A stretch of DNA of 64,000 nucleotides, from positions 1 through 64,000 of the forward strand of contig JBAMJV010001398.1 in NCBI GenBank assembly GCA_037951105.1, read 5' to 3'. Of this stretch, positions 41,248 to 64,000 are shown piece by piece. Origin of the DNA: Echinarachnius parma (taxonomy: Eukaryota > Echinodermata > Echinoidea > Clypeasteroida > Echinarachniidae). The position numbers and the translations under genes were made by a program. Below the pieces are notes generated by a model, which saw only the letters and a list, made by a program, of their open reading frames with translations, did no database searches and was not told where the DNA came from. Each line of letters opens with the position of its first letter. Within the stretch, counting starts at the first letter, position 1.

Positions 41248-42440
41248 GATTATATAGGTGATTAAGTTTTGTAAGTTATATCCAAACTGGGTTCCAACTT
41301 ATAATACAGTAATAAAAAATGAATCAACAAAAAAGTCATTAGCAGTGAAAAATAATTTAATTTTCTATACTTGTACAAATATTACCAACCCAAGGCATGC
41401 ATTTCCAAGTTACTACAATACTTCCAACTGGCTCAAAATGGTTTGAAATAGAAGAAAGAAACATTTCATATCAACATGCATGTGTCATCAACATAAAACT
41501 ATCATCGTTGAATAGTTATATCTGTAATAACAACTGTAACAACCATAAAAGGACATTTTACTTGATGTCTGTTAAAATAAGAACAAATTAGGTTTCTTTT
41601 GGAGAATACTTTCAATTAACCAGTTAAATCAACATAATTCAACAATTTTGTTATATTTAGTATTGAATTCCTATATAAATTCTAATATAATCTATTGCAT
41701 CTATAAATATCTACATGATTGTATCAAAACCGTGCCATGAACATAGACAAGAGATTGGCTCACATCTAAAAAAAATCATGTATTCCACGAGTGTTTCAAA
41801 CATAAGAATAAACTAAATATTTCCAACCAATTTCATTAGACTCGTCATTAGTTGGTGTAAGAGTCAAATCAAATCAAGTCATTAGAGATTGAATCCATGA
41901 TAATTACTCACCATTCATAATAAATGACTCAAAAATATTACAATAAGTAATTCTTTTAACTCATTCAGGACTGGTCCCGTAAAATATTCGGGCTTTGGTC
42001 TAGGGAGATTACATGTTTGTAGCAAAATCAGTCCGTCCTGTCCTGAACGGGTTAAAATTACATAAATATCAAGAAATGGAATGAATAATTGAACATTTTG
42101 GTAAGGCAAGTAGACAGGTGGTTGAATGTTGAAAGTCATGCTGTATTTTGACATTTGAATAGAGGTTAGAGGTCGTTAGAGGTCATCATAAAACCACACT
42201 AGCTTAGTTCCATTCTTAGTCTATTTTAGATGATACAGCTAAGTATGCAACTAGTAATTATTTTAGTTGCCAACTAGGGGTAACTTAGCAGGCTATAAAT
42301 GCTTACCTAGATAACCATAATCAGTGACTAGGAATGACAAGGAATTAACACCATACAGCCTCAATGTAGCACAGTTAAATGTTATGGTGATCAATGTCTT
42401 GCATCTTTTTGAATAATAATAACAGTCTCATCTTATATTG
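41248..42440. other. Intergenic AT-rich sequence
   Basis: No gene or repeat family was recognised. A local inverted pair (caggactggtcccgtaaaat ... agtccgtcctgtcctgaacg) near 41968-42050 is weak. Confidence 0.4.
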
Positions 42441-42534
42441 CGCGTGGTGGCTTAGAGGCAGGAGCGTCCGTTTCATGCATGGGAGGTCCTGGGTTCGTTT
42501 CCCTAACTGGGTCATAGCAAAGGCATTAAAATAG
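42441..42534 (+). mobile_element. tRNA-derived SINE fragment
   Basis: A-box-like gtggcttagaggcaggagcg and B box gggttcgtttccc. It is cut off or ended by the MITE that starts at 42535. Confidence 0.6.
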
Positions 42535-42720
42535 TACAGTCAAACCTGTCTTAGTGGCCACCTGTCTATAGCAGCCAACCTGCTTATAGTGCCCACCAAA
42601 GTGATCTTCTGCACAGAAAAACAATGCTATGGAACCTATCTATAGCGGTCACCTGTTTACAGTGGCCACTATTCTTGTTTCCCTTAGGCCGGGTGGTCAC
42701 TATACACAGGTTTGACGGTA
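42535..42720. mobile_element. MITE with TACAGTCAAACCTG ends, 186 bp
   Basis: Left end TACAGTCAAACCTGTCTTAG, right end CACAGGTTTGACGGTA. The interior repeats '(g)tggccacctgt(c/t)tatag'. TA at both borders suggests a Tc1/pogo-type target. Confidence 0.82.
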
Positions 42721-42945
42721 CCTCCATCCTTCCGGCCAGGCGCTCGGCATGCAGAGAATGGAGAGGGGAACTTCTCCACAGACCTGCCAGAAGACTCCCT
42801 TCTGTAGATTTTCACTTCTTCATTTAGAAGCGAGGCCTCAGGTTGTACAAATTGACATAAACACCTATCCTTTTTGCCCAATCACATGGGAAGGACTTTG
42901 TCCCGTTCTCCAACTTATATTGTGCAGCATTTTATCTTGACAACA

Positions 42946-42951
42946 TTTATT
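42946..42951 (-). terminator. Candidate polyadenylation signal for the zinc-transporter gene
   Basis: TTTATT on the plus strand is AATAAA on the gene strand, about 725 bases beyond the stop codon. If it is used, the 3' UTR contains all three terminal-exon echoes. Unproven. Confidence 0.35.
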
Positions 42952-43049
42952 TGTGCAACCAATACCTTATAAATGGATATCCCAGTTGAATACCATACGT
43001 TCCATTTATGACACACCTAGATAGCATACAAAACCGTCTTGTATGCTCA

Positions 43050-43674
43050 TTCCATACATCCTTGATATCATAGAGCTGGTTGTCATGGTGACCGATTGCT
43101 TGCATCTGAATAGTGATGTTGATGTTGAGCATTGCAGCTGTTGCCATGGTAGTTACAATAATTGGACACTTACAACTTTTGCAATCGTTTTATGAAACGG
43201 GGCCCTAGTCAGTGCCATGGGCATGTCTTGGAAGAGAATACCATCAAAGCATACAAAGCATGCTACAAGTGCATCATTGTTCGTGAGCTGTCATCCACAC
43301 ATGCAATATGTTCTTGTCTGGTCATACAGCTTTGATGTCATATAGCTAGTTCTCATGGAGACCAATTGCTTGCATCATATCTGTGAGTCTGATGACCTGA
43401 TGATTGCATTCTACAAGTTCCAGTCTTGTATAATTCAGATTGGTTAAAGACTAGCTAAATAACTAGCTATATCAGAAAAGTATGGTCTTGTTTTCCATTT
43501 CATACAGCTTTGATATTGTAGAGCTGGTTGTCATGGTGACTCTGAATATTGATGTTGATGACCTGGACAATGCAATAGGCGCATCTGGAAAGAGAATGCC
43601 ATCCAAGCATACCACAAGTTCATCGCTTTCATGATCGGTCATCCCTTCATACAAAATGGTATTGTCCAGTCATT
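43050..43674 (-). repeat. Three tandem echoes of the terminal coding exon in the 3' UTR zone
   Basis: Copies at about 43505-43650, 43325-43405 and 43055-43150 repeat 'catacagctttgatgtcata', 'gagctggttgtcatggtgac', 'cgattgcttgcatctga' and 'gatgttgatg.cctgg', i.e. the last 40 or so codons plus start of the 3' UTR (QMQAIGHHDNQLYDIK). Each has indels that break the frame; divergence differs between copies. Confidence 0.82.
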
Positions 43675-55757
<12,083 letters not shown>

Positions 55758-55879
55758 GATGAACTACGCAGATAAAAACACTGTCAAGTTGCTATGGAAA
55801 CTCTCCCCAACAAAACCCGAACAGAAGATAAATCTTCCTCTCATGTGAATGTCGTGTTCTATGGTAGCAACGTGCCCAT

Positions 55880-57187
55880 CTGTAAAATACAAAAATTGTC
55901 AAGAATATATATAGTTTAGAGATATATCATGTACTTTACACAACAAAGATCGAGTAATCTATTTATGATTTGAATTGAACTACACTCTTTCACTGTCAAC
56001 TAACCATGTACAGTTAGATTTGTTGAGAACAAAAGGAAATGCAACACTGATACAAAATTTTCCCATGCAGAATTAGGCTTGCAGTCAGTAGCCTTTTACT
56101 TCGCTTAACCGCACATGAAGTCACTGGAAGGAATAAGTTCAGAGGAACATTAATAAGACATGTTACATTTTAAATTTTGACATTTTTGTTTACGTGTTAA
56201 CTGCATTAACTGCATGTTGCATTAACAAACGTTCATCTAAATGAAGGAAGAAACAAATTACAACATATCATAGATGTGCACTGCTCCGTCCACGCCTGAG
56301 TCGCGATGTACACTAGCGAATGGGAAACTGTATGGCCAAGTATGCCCAAAAGTCACACTGCCGAATAGCAGTAGTGACTTCACTAACCCCCCTTTTTTTG
56401 GTAGGACTGTATATGACGTTAAATTAATCACTGTGTGTTTTTTATTTTCTCACCTAACTTTGCCGATCTTGCTAGATGACAGCTTTAAAATCCTCCATTT
56501 GGTGGCGTCACGTTGCCCCTAGCTACTTTGAACTGCACGTCAATCCAGCATCAAAGCACACATGAAAATGGCGATCACTGTGCACGCTAGCGCATTTGTA
56601 CATACGTCATCAATCATACGAACTTGTTTTGGTCGGAAGCAAGGCTCATCATCGACTGTTAAAACTGCAAAGTAAAAATGTATACTTTAATTTAATGTGT
56701 GTACGTTTTTTCATAAAAAATAAATATATTCCATCGTATTTCATTTAATTCTATTCAAAAATCAGTCGTTACAATTTTTAAATCCATATTCTTTAAAAGT
56801 TTGAAAAACAACAATTCGCAAGCAAAATACGGTAGTTTCATCTCAAGCGCACTCAGTGGCACACACTTTATTTCCGATTTGACAGGCATACAATAATGTG
56901 CGTAAGTAATTTACAACGTATCAATTCCTGGCTGGACGAAGACTACCTAACGAAAGGTCATTTCAGCAACACACTTTTCACGGTACTTCCGTCGCAAGCG
57001 TGTGCGATGATCAGCGCTCGACGCGACTGCATGGCAAATGAACGTGAAATATTGGCTGATTCATAGCAAGAAAAGTGGGTAAGTATCAAAAACACATCTT
57101 TCAATGATTTAATTTCACCTTATAGATTACCAAGGTCAGTTAATAAACGGAATGAATAAACGGGGGGAAACCATACCTTACGTTTTG
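55880..57187. promoter_or_regulatory. Probable 5' region of the zinc-transporter gene
   Basis: A first non-coding exon and promoter should lie here, on the gene strand upstream of the acceptor at 55880. The part 56270-56650 and 56930-57060 is richer in CG dinucleotides (cgtccacgcctgagtcgcga, gcgctcgacgcgactgcatg) than the surroundings. No TATA box or exact start can be supported. Confidence 0.35.
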
Positions 57188-57860
57188 ATGTAGGTATGGA
57201 GGCGTCGGGTAAAAATGCCAGTGGTAAAAATGCCAGAGGAAATAATGCCAGAGGTAAAAATGCCAGTGGAAGAAATGCCAGAGGAAAAAATGACAGTGGT
57301 AAAAATGCCAGTGACAAAAATGCCAGCGGTAAAAATGCCAGTGACAAAAATGCCAGTGGTAAAAATGCCAGTGACAAAAATGCCAGTGGTAAAAATGCCA
57401 GCGACAAAAATGCCAGCGGTAAAAATGCCAGAGGAAAAAACGTGAGAGGAAAATATTACAGTGTAATTGTAATAATCTTGATGAGAAAAAAAGAGATTTG
57501 CAGTCTTTTACACTGTTATATTTCCTCTGGCATTTTTTCCTCTGGCATTTTTACCTCTGGCATTTTTACTTCTGGCATTTTTACCGCTGGCATTTTTACC
57601 GCTGGCATTTTTGTCGCTGGCATTTTTACCACTGGCATTTTTGTCACTGGCATTTTTACCACTGGCTTTTTTGTCACTGGCATTTTTACCGCTGGCATTT
57701 TTGTCACTGGCATTTTTACCACTGGCATTTTTTCCTGTGGCATTTTTTCCACTGGCATTTTTACCTCTGGCATTATTTCCTCTGGCATTTTTACCACTGG
57801 CATTATTACATGTAGCCGGTATGGATGTGGGTACCTGTATAGGTACCCACATGTAATGGG
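57188..57860. repeat. Mirrored 15-bp minisatellite (giant hairpin)
   Basis: 57205-57452 consists of 15-bp units ggtaaaaatgccagt with variants (agagg, gtgac). 57512-57810 is the same in inverse (actggcatttttacc), around a spacer of about 60 bp. The end words taggtatgg / ccggtatgg and a terminal palindrome gggtacctgtataggtaccc follow. The 15-bp unit keeps reading frames open on both strands (NASGK or GIFTS pentapeptides), which I treat as repeat artefact. Confidence 0.92.
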
Positions 57861-59261
57861 GATGGCTCCGTCCTAGTACCACTGCCAGGACCAATTACAA
57901 TACTTTGTAGCTGTGCACTGTTCCTTGTAATTTTTTTAATTAAGTGTTTACCTTTATCTTTATTTCTTTTTAACCATTTCCACACTAAAAAATCTCCTGT
58001 AGAAATTATTGAAGTACATCATAAGAAAACCACTGAATAAGTTCAAAAGTTGAAAAATTGAGATGACATATGTGAAATCTGACACATCGTTAATGTAACT
58101 TTTGTTAATGTAGCCATAGGCATAGCTAAAAAGTACAACTTGAAAGTTGAACTTTTTCAGACAGTATTGAATTGACATCTTTAAATTATATTAAGCATTT
58201 GATGATCGTTGGAAAAGTAAGGTCTTGTTTTCGAAACAGATATAAATGAAAGGGGGTGAAATCAGCCTTGCTTGGCTTTGACTTTCCAATTCCAAGTCAA
58301 ATGATTTGAGACGTGTAGACTGTAGTGTACAGCTTCAGTTCAGCCTCAGGCCATTCTGAACTTGTAAATGATTTATTGGACATGTACTGTATATATAATA
58401 AGAGGCCTAAGTGAGATTATATACTATGCTCGATGCGGTATACACACATATAAAACAGTTTGCAAGAATCTTCCAGTTTGAAGGAGGCAGAGTCACAGAT
58501 TCTTCGACTTCGAGAGTTTCATTTACTCCTGTATACAGGATTTCCAACATTATTTTATACGTGTGGGACTTACCCTGTGAAAATACTTTCCACCAGAAAA
58601 TCGCGATATCTGCTAAGCTTGATCGTGCTGCTGATTAAAATTGATCGAAAATGCCGGAAAATTATCTTGCTTTTAATCTGAATCCTCTTTCTAAGTATCA
58701 ACTGGAATTCTTCGGGTGTTTCTACTACTAGAACCGGTAGTTTTAGATGAATTTCCAAGCTCCCGACCACGTATAGATTCTAAGTATGAAAAGCGGTACA
58801 TGTCAAAGCCAATTAGCAATAGTCATTATATTTAATTAGATTAGAAAGGTATGAAGTTTATACAAAATCAAAACAAAACTTTCTCACAATATCACTTAGT
58901 ATAATGCTATGAACCTCGTTGTATAAAACCTCGTTCTTTTATATCACTTATGATTTTAAAATGTTCGGGTAAAGCGTTTATTTTGACACACGATGCCTTT
59001 CATATCTGCGTCGGGAGTAGTAGTATGGGAGGGGGGCGCTCGACGCTACGTTGATGTTGAACGAATCGTAAAACTACAATTTATTATCATCTCCTCGACT
59101 CCTCATACCATGATTGTTTTTTGTTTAATTCTTATAACAATTAAATAATATTAATTAGTTATATAATCGTAATGTTATTATGTCATTTTCTAATTTTCTC
59201 ACTTTGATTCTGTCTCTATTTTCCCGTTGGTATGTTTGCTGTAGCCACGCGCGCGCGGCAG
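57861..59261. other. Intergenic sequence without recognised features
   Basis: Both strands were checked and no exon with family resemblance was found. A short local inverted pair is present near 58020-58160. Confidence 0.4.
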
Positions 59262-59520
59262 TTTTGAAAACGGCCACATTCGGGCCGCAAAAAAAGCACC
59301 TCAAATTTGTGCTAAACACTTGTCATATTTGGGCCAAAACATGTCATAGTTGGACAAATCCATGTCATATTCGAACAAAATAATGTCATATTTAAGCAAA
59401 CTCATGTTACATTTGGGCAAGGTCATGTTATTTTAAGGAATTGTCATTTTCGCGCAAAACAGTCTCACCATTTTGGGGCATCAAAGGGGCGGAGACCTTT
59501 TTTCTTCATTTATTTGCTTG
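59262..59520. repeat. Dispersed 22-25-bp periodic repeat (copy 4)
   Basis: Successive units read cttgtcatatttgggccaaa, catgtcatagttggacaaat, catgtcatattcgaacaaaa and so on. The block ends ggggcatcaaaggggcggag with 'accttttttcttc'. It is homologous to 61745-61960 and to the inverse-oriented block at 21010. Confidence 0.7.
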
Positions 59521-59579
59521 TCAGGAGAAAAACGGAAAGGATAAATATTTGGGCCTTGTCATGGCGTACTGAGCCAAAC

Positions 59580-60300
59580 ATTTTTTTGGGGGGGGGGGGG
59601 GGGGGCTGAAAATCCGCATCACCACCAGGTATAGCACAATGACAGGGTTGCCAACTTTAAGCAAGTGTGAGACTTTGCGAGGAAGAGAAGCGACTGAGGG
59701 GGGAGGGTGTGGAGGGGGGGGGGGTGTCCCCCTTCCCACGGTAGGGAGCTTTTGCATTTTTTTAAAACGGGAATTGTGCAATTTGGTGCGTACCTGCAGC
59801 GTACTATAATGTGGGTAAGTGTGTCATGATTCTACCGACAGGGAAAAGGTTATAAAAATGCACCCCCAAAATAATGTTCGCATTGACATACACAGTTTAA
59901 AAATTGCACCAAATGCCACTTTATCTATGATACAACAACATGAACAAGTAGACAAGACCGATTCCCGAGGGAGCGAAGCAACCGAGAGGGGGAGGAATTG
60001 ATGGGAGAGGGAGTGCATGTGTGCGATGGGAGGGGGCAAGGGAGCTTTTGAATGTTTTACTTGAAATTGTACTATCTGGTGCATACCTAGGAAGGAAATT
60101 TGACTCGACATGAAGTAGAATATGAGACTTATCATGTCTCAAGAAATACTTTTTTATATTTTTTAATCACTGGTATTGAATTAGAAATAAGCCATGTTTT
60201 AATTTTATGTGGGGGGGGGGGGGGGGGGGGGCAACAGCCCCAAGCACCCCACCAGTACATGACCTCAGCCCCCTGGGGAAAATGTGCCCCTACGACTATG
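59580..60300. repeat. Direct-repeat block with poly(G) tracts
   Basis: G runs lie at 59586-59605, 59713-59723 and 60211-60230. 'gaggaagagaagcgactgag', 'ggagctttt(g)', 'aattgt.c.at.tggtgc' and 'ta' near 59675-59800 reappear at 59965-60090, suggesting an old tandem duplication of about 290 bp. No protein was recognised. Confidence 0.55.
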
Positions 60301-61039
60301 CTATAATATATGCTATAAGATAACTCCCCCAATGTTTTGTACATATACATTTTAAAACTGATTTCAATATTCTTAAAATAATCTTTGCCCTTTGTTTGAG
60401 TTCATTCTATGTTTTGTAGACTACACTAAATAACACAAAATAATTATCACGAGTTTGGGGAATAGAAAGTGTGACTATGAAGAAAACTAACTTTAACAAA
60501 ATAAATGCACATCTTCAAAGAGCATGATAGTTTTCTTCTTTTTTTCCCCCGATTATATGATCTAAAATATGTCAAAGATTATTCCTCCTAATAGGCTAAT
60601 CTATCAACAGTTTGCTTGGGTTATACGGCTCTGTGAATAATGAGTATCACCCCATCTACGTTTTAAATTTGAAAGTACGTTGATGGCGCAAAATTACCAA
60701 ATTACTGATCTAAATAAAAATGGGCAAATCAGATCAGCACGCATGATTAGTGACGCAAAATAATCCTCTATAGTATTTGTAGCGTATTTGTTTTTCTTTT
60801 TTTCTTCTTCATTTTGTAAAGCATACTTCCCTGAATTGTGTTATCATATTTTGCCTAGCTTTAGACCTTTTATCCGATCATAGTAACTCGGTCATTAGGC
60901 ATATCGCTTTACAATATGCCGGATTAAAATGATGGTATAATTCCGGGGTATAACTCGTCAGATAATAGTTTCTTCGATGTCAATGCACTTATTTGTTGTT
61001 TATTTTGTTGATTTATAGCTCAAACATAACAGTTACGAC
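60301..61039. other. Intergenic AT-rich sequence
   Basis: Nothing recognised on either strand. Confidence 0.4.
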
Positions 61040-61400
61040 TGAGTTTACTCAACTTCAACATTATAATGAAAACTATTATTTGCTTTTGTTTACTAGTGAA
61101 TGAAGAGATAATTTGTTTGTTTTACTTCCATTTTATATGTTTACTTCCATTTTATATGTTTACTTCCATTTTATATGTTTACTTCAACAGGGAATGGTTC
61201 TTGGCCGATTACTGTTCGCTTGAGTTTACTCAACTTCAACATTATAATGAAAACTATTATTTGCTTTTGTTTACTAGTGAATGAAGAGATAATTTGTTTG
61301 TTTTACTTCCATTTTATATGTTTACTTCCATTTTATATGTTTACTTCCATTTTATATGTTTACTTCAACAGGGAATGGTTCTTGGCCGATTACTGTTCGC
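61040..61400. repeat. Recent tandem duplication, 181-bp unit, two copies
   Basis: 61040-61220 and 61221-61400 are almost identical. Each contains three copies of a 20-bp word (ttacttccattttatatgtt) and ends gaatggttcttggccgatta. The near identity indicates a young duplication or an assembly duplicate. Confidence 0.93.
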
Positions 61401-61744
61401 CTGACGGTCCTTGGAACATATAGACTAGCTACATTTACCAGCATATGGTGGTAGGTCTGCGCTGGAATAAAAATAGATACACTTTACAAACAATCCACCC
61501 CCTCTTTAAAGAAATGTGTTTGTTTAATTTGTCGTATTATTATTTTGCATTTTGCAGGACGCATATCTGTATCAGTCTTTTTCTACGTGTATGCAAATTA
61601 CAAATGTATTATGTATAATGTATATAGTATTGTTTATATATTGTAAATCAAAACAAATTATCTTTTGAATCCCTAATTGAATATAATTCATCTGATTGGT
61701 ATATCAACATGTCCATTCAAAATTCATATTTACACAATCAAAAG

Positions 61745-61960
61745 CAATCGAGCAAAACCATGTAATATTCGGGTAAACTCATGTCATATTCGGACAAACT
61801 CATGTTACATTTGGTCAAAGTCGTGTCATTTTAGAGCATATACTATTTGAGCAAAATCGTGTCATATTCTGAGTAAATCATAAAACAACGTAATATTTTT
61901 CTGGCATCAAAGGTGCGAGGACCTTTTTTTTGTTGCTTGTCAGGGTAAAAAGCGGGAAGG
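61745..61960. repeat. Dispersed 22-25-bp periodic repeat (copy 5)
   Basis: catgtaatattcgggtaaac, tcatgtcatattcggacaaa and ctcatgttacatttggtcaa are followed by ctggcatcaaaggtgcgagg and accttttttttgttg. Same order as 59262-59520. Confidence 0.7.
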
Positions 61961-62487
61961 ATAACAATTCTGGCAAATGACATCAGCCCATCTGAAAAAG
62001 GTGCTCATACCATACACACCCTGAAGGTAATTTGTAACATCTTTAGACTTTATTTTGATTGCTTTCACGGTGGACATGTGTTATTTTGTATTTCCCGCAG
62101 TCACGTGCAGCGAAAAAAACAAACAAAAACAAAACAAAACTTACAAACATCACCGTTTGAGGGCTAAAGGGAAGTAAGATTATATACTGTCGGTTTACTG
62201 ACAAATCAAATCAAATTGTTTCCCACGCTAGAAGTTAACTGGACCATGAAATGAGATATTACAAATACAATGAATCTTTTGACAAGTTTTTGAGAATTAA
62301 TTAAGATATTGGTTATTGATTATTTTGTTCTGTGTATTGTAATGATACAATGCGATGTACTCATTTTAATTGAATCTAGGTACAAATGATGAGTGATTAT
62401 TAGTTGGTGCTTTACAAAAGCCAAATAAATAATTGCTATTTTACAATGAATTATTGTTCAAAACATTGGAGGTTGTTAACTTATGTC
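61961..62487. other. Intergenic sequence
   Basis: An A/C-rich word run (caaacaaaaacaaaacaaaa) lies near 62120. Nothing coding was recognised. Confidence 0.4.
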
Positions 62488-63090
62488 ATAGTCATACATT
62501 CCCACAAGGCTATGCCGTAGGAGCCACCCGGAGGAGCCACCTCCACCACCACCCCACCACCTTCATCACTACCACCAACATCAACACCACCACACCACCC
62601 CCACCACCATGATCACTTTCATAAAAAATTGCTATTCTACAAACTACAAAGGAATGATTGTCATAGTCATACATTCCCACAAAGCCATGCCGTAGGAGCC
62701 ACCTCCACCATCACCAGTTCTCCGTCACCACCACCACCACCACCAACAACAACACTTACATCATCACCCCCATCACACCAACCACAACCACTACAACAAC
62801 ACCACCACCACCACCATCATCACCACCACTACCACCACCACCACCACCACCACCATGATCACCTCTATAATCATCATCACCATCACCACCAAAAACAACA
62901 ACACATTGCCACCACCATCATCTTACCAACCAGCGCCACCACCACCACTAACGACAACACTACCATCATTTTAATCAACACTATCACCACCACCACCAAC
63001 AGTAGCAACACCTCCACAACCATCATCATCACCACCACCACCACCACCACCACCACCACCACCACCACCACCACCAACCCTATCACCTCT
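62488..63090. repeat. (CAC)n / (CAT)n microsatellite with duplicated flank
   Basis: CAC/CAT/CAA triplets are dense from about 62540. The non-repeat lead 'gtcatagtcatacattccca', 'caa.gc.atgccgtaggagcc' is present twice (62485-62527 and 62659-62701), so the array was partly duplicated with its flank. Thr/His/Val open frames are artefacts. Confidence 0.93.
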
Positions 63091-63479
63091 ACCACCACCA
63101 AACTACCATTATTTTGTGCACCGATACCGCACAAAGAAGTTTATGTGACGTCACTGCCCACTGAACCGATGCTAACGTAATGGCGTCTGGGGTAACGTAC
63201 AAACTGTCTGCACCGGTATCGTGACTTCGCCACTGGTACTGCATTGGAATTTTTGAAGGATTACATTTATCGATGCTTTATAAGCTGTTATATCTGACCA
63301 GACAGGAAAAACGTGGGAACAGCCTTGCATTTTAAGAGGTAAGATTACTGTCACGAAACATTACGCCGTTATTATAGTGGTAAATCAAATAATGTTGTTA
63401 GTGGTTGGTGGCTGTTTTGAACGTGTGTGAGAGTGCATGATAATGTATGGGGAATGCAGTGAGAGTCCATTGGCATGTT
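63091..63479. other. Intergenic sequence after the CAC tract
   Basis: gcattttaagag|gtaaga at about 63332-63345 is a donor-like site, but no open reading frame or family match supports an exon. Nothing else was recognised. Confidence 0.35.
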
Positions 63480-63716
63480 GACACCGCTACCAAAGCCGCT
63501 GTGCGTGGAGTCGCGGCGCGGGCGGGTCACGGGGGCACAGCCGCGCCGTGCCCACTGGTATTGGGGTTCGACACGACTCCACCCTGCTCGTTTGGCTAGG
63601 GCAGTGTAATATGAGTGGCCTGTGTTTAGTGTTTAGAACCTGTGGCTGTGCTCTGACTGTTTGTGAGATGCATACTGTAGAAGATCTGTAGCATTTCTGC
63701 ATTGTCAAAATAAACT
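63480..63716. other. GC-rich patch followed by AATAAA
   Basis: 63490-63560 is unusually GC-rich (gtggagtcgcggcgcgggcg) and can pair with itself (gcgcggcgactccac-like and cgcgccgtg words). An AATAAA lies at 63708-63713. It could be the 3' end of a transcript on the plus strand or a repeat; no protein was recognised. Confidence 0.35.
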
Positions 63717-64000
63717 TGTGCAGACGTTAATCTATTACTCATCTTCAGTGTATTATATTTGATGTTTCAACTTTCAACAATGTAACATTTTGTTCCAATA
63801 ATTAGGATGATTATTACATCAATATATGAAAAACAAAACCCAACAGACGAGTGCAATATATGAAGGTGTATTGAAACTTCGCGCACGAAAAATTCGAACT
63901 TTTTCAAAGTGTCGTAGGAGCAACAAAATTATTGTAATCACAATGAAACAAGCATTAAAATACTCCCTCTATTCTGAGGATTCGATGTATGTAAAACATT
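63717..64000. other. Window end, nothing recognised
   Basis: AT-rich sequence with no supported feature. Confidence 0.4.

Noticed and set aside
57196..57894. 226-residue NASGK/GIFTS repeat 'protein' and its mirror frames
   Set aside because: The 15-bp repeat unit keeps all frames open on both strands and the DNA is a perfect mirror; no start context, splice or family evidence.
62629..63180. His/Thr-rich 183-residue open frame
   Set aside because: It is a CAC/CAT microsatellite translated; no conserved domain visible.
63332..63345. Donor-like site suggesting a first exon on the plus strand
   Set aside because: A single gag|gtaaga match without coding sequence or promoter evidence is expected by chance.

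Overview
The window is animal genomic DNA: GT-AG introns, two recognisable multi-exon metazoan genes, low GC outside exons, and a very high load of short non-autonomous transposons, tRNA-derived SINEs, foldback elements and tandem arrays. A marine invertebrate deuterostome, most likely a sea urchin or other echinoderm, fits best. This is an inference from the repeat style and protein resemblance, because no database search could be run. I see no prokaryotic genes, operons, CRISPR arrays or credible viral genes.

Gene 1 (plus strand, about 13967-37520) encodes an arrestin-domain-containing protein of the ARRDC/TXNIP (alpha-arrestin) class. Six coding exons are visible: 13967-14077, 29243-29466, 30117-30299, 32045-32239, 35198-35339 and 36871-37520. 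All splice phases agree, and they give about 501 residues. The N-terminal exon with the start codon was not found. The tail carries a PPxY motif, as expected for a NEDD4-family ubiquitin-ligase adaptor, and a long Ser/Tyr-rich stretch with a repeated (K/N/R)Y(S/D) motif.

Gene 2 (minus strand, 55757 down to 43675) encodes a zinc transporter closely resembling SLC30A5 (ZnT5). Sixteen coding exons from start to stop predict about 785 residues. They include the multi-span N-terminal half, the HMLFD and HVLAD zinc-site motifs, a His-rich loop and the C-terminal domain. One exon junction (52533 to 51901) is out of phase by one base. The two genes converge: their 3' ends are about 6 kb apart.

The main novelty is that several exons of both unrelated genes are surrounded by tandem 'echoes' of their own edges. 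These are partial copies covering an exon end plus its splice site, in all states from nearly intact to barely recognisable. Examples are exon 2 of gene 1 (at least six 5' copies and two 3' copies, one keeping an open frame and a good donor), exon 3 of gene 1, exon 11 of gene 2 (155-bp unit, three extra copies), exon 9 of gene 2 and the terminal exon of gene 2 (three extra copies in the 3' UTR zone).

Region by region: 1-13.9 kb is repeats, with a GAA tract, SINE, TTAA-flanked element, CA tract, a 1.6-kb foldback transposon nested in a MITE, a tandem array and a GT tract. 14-29 kb is the large intron of gene 1 with many MITEs and two tandem arrays. 29-37.5 kb holds most exons of gene 1. 37.5-43.6 kb is intergenic. 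43.6-55.9 kb is gene 2, with a tandem element full of nuclear-receptor-like half-sites in one intron. 56-64 kb is intergenic, with a mirrored 15-bp minisatellite, dispersed repeats, a CAC tract and a GC-rich patch.
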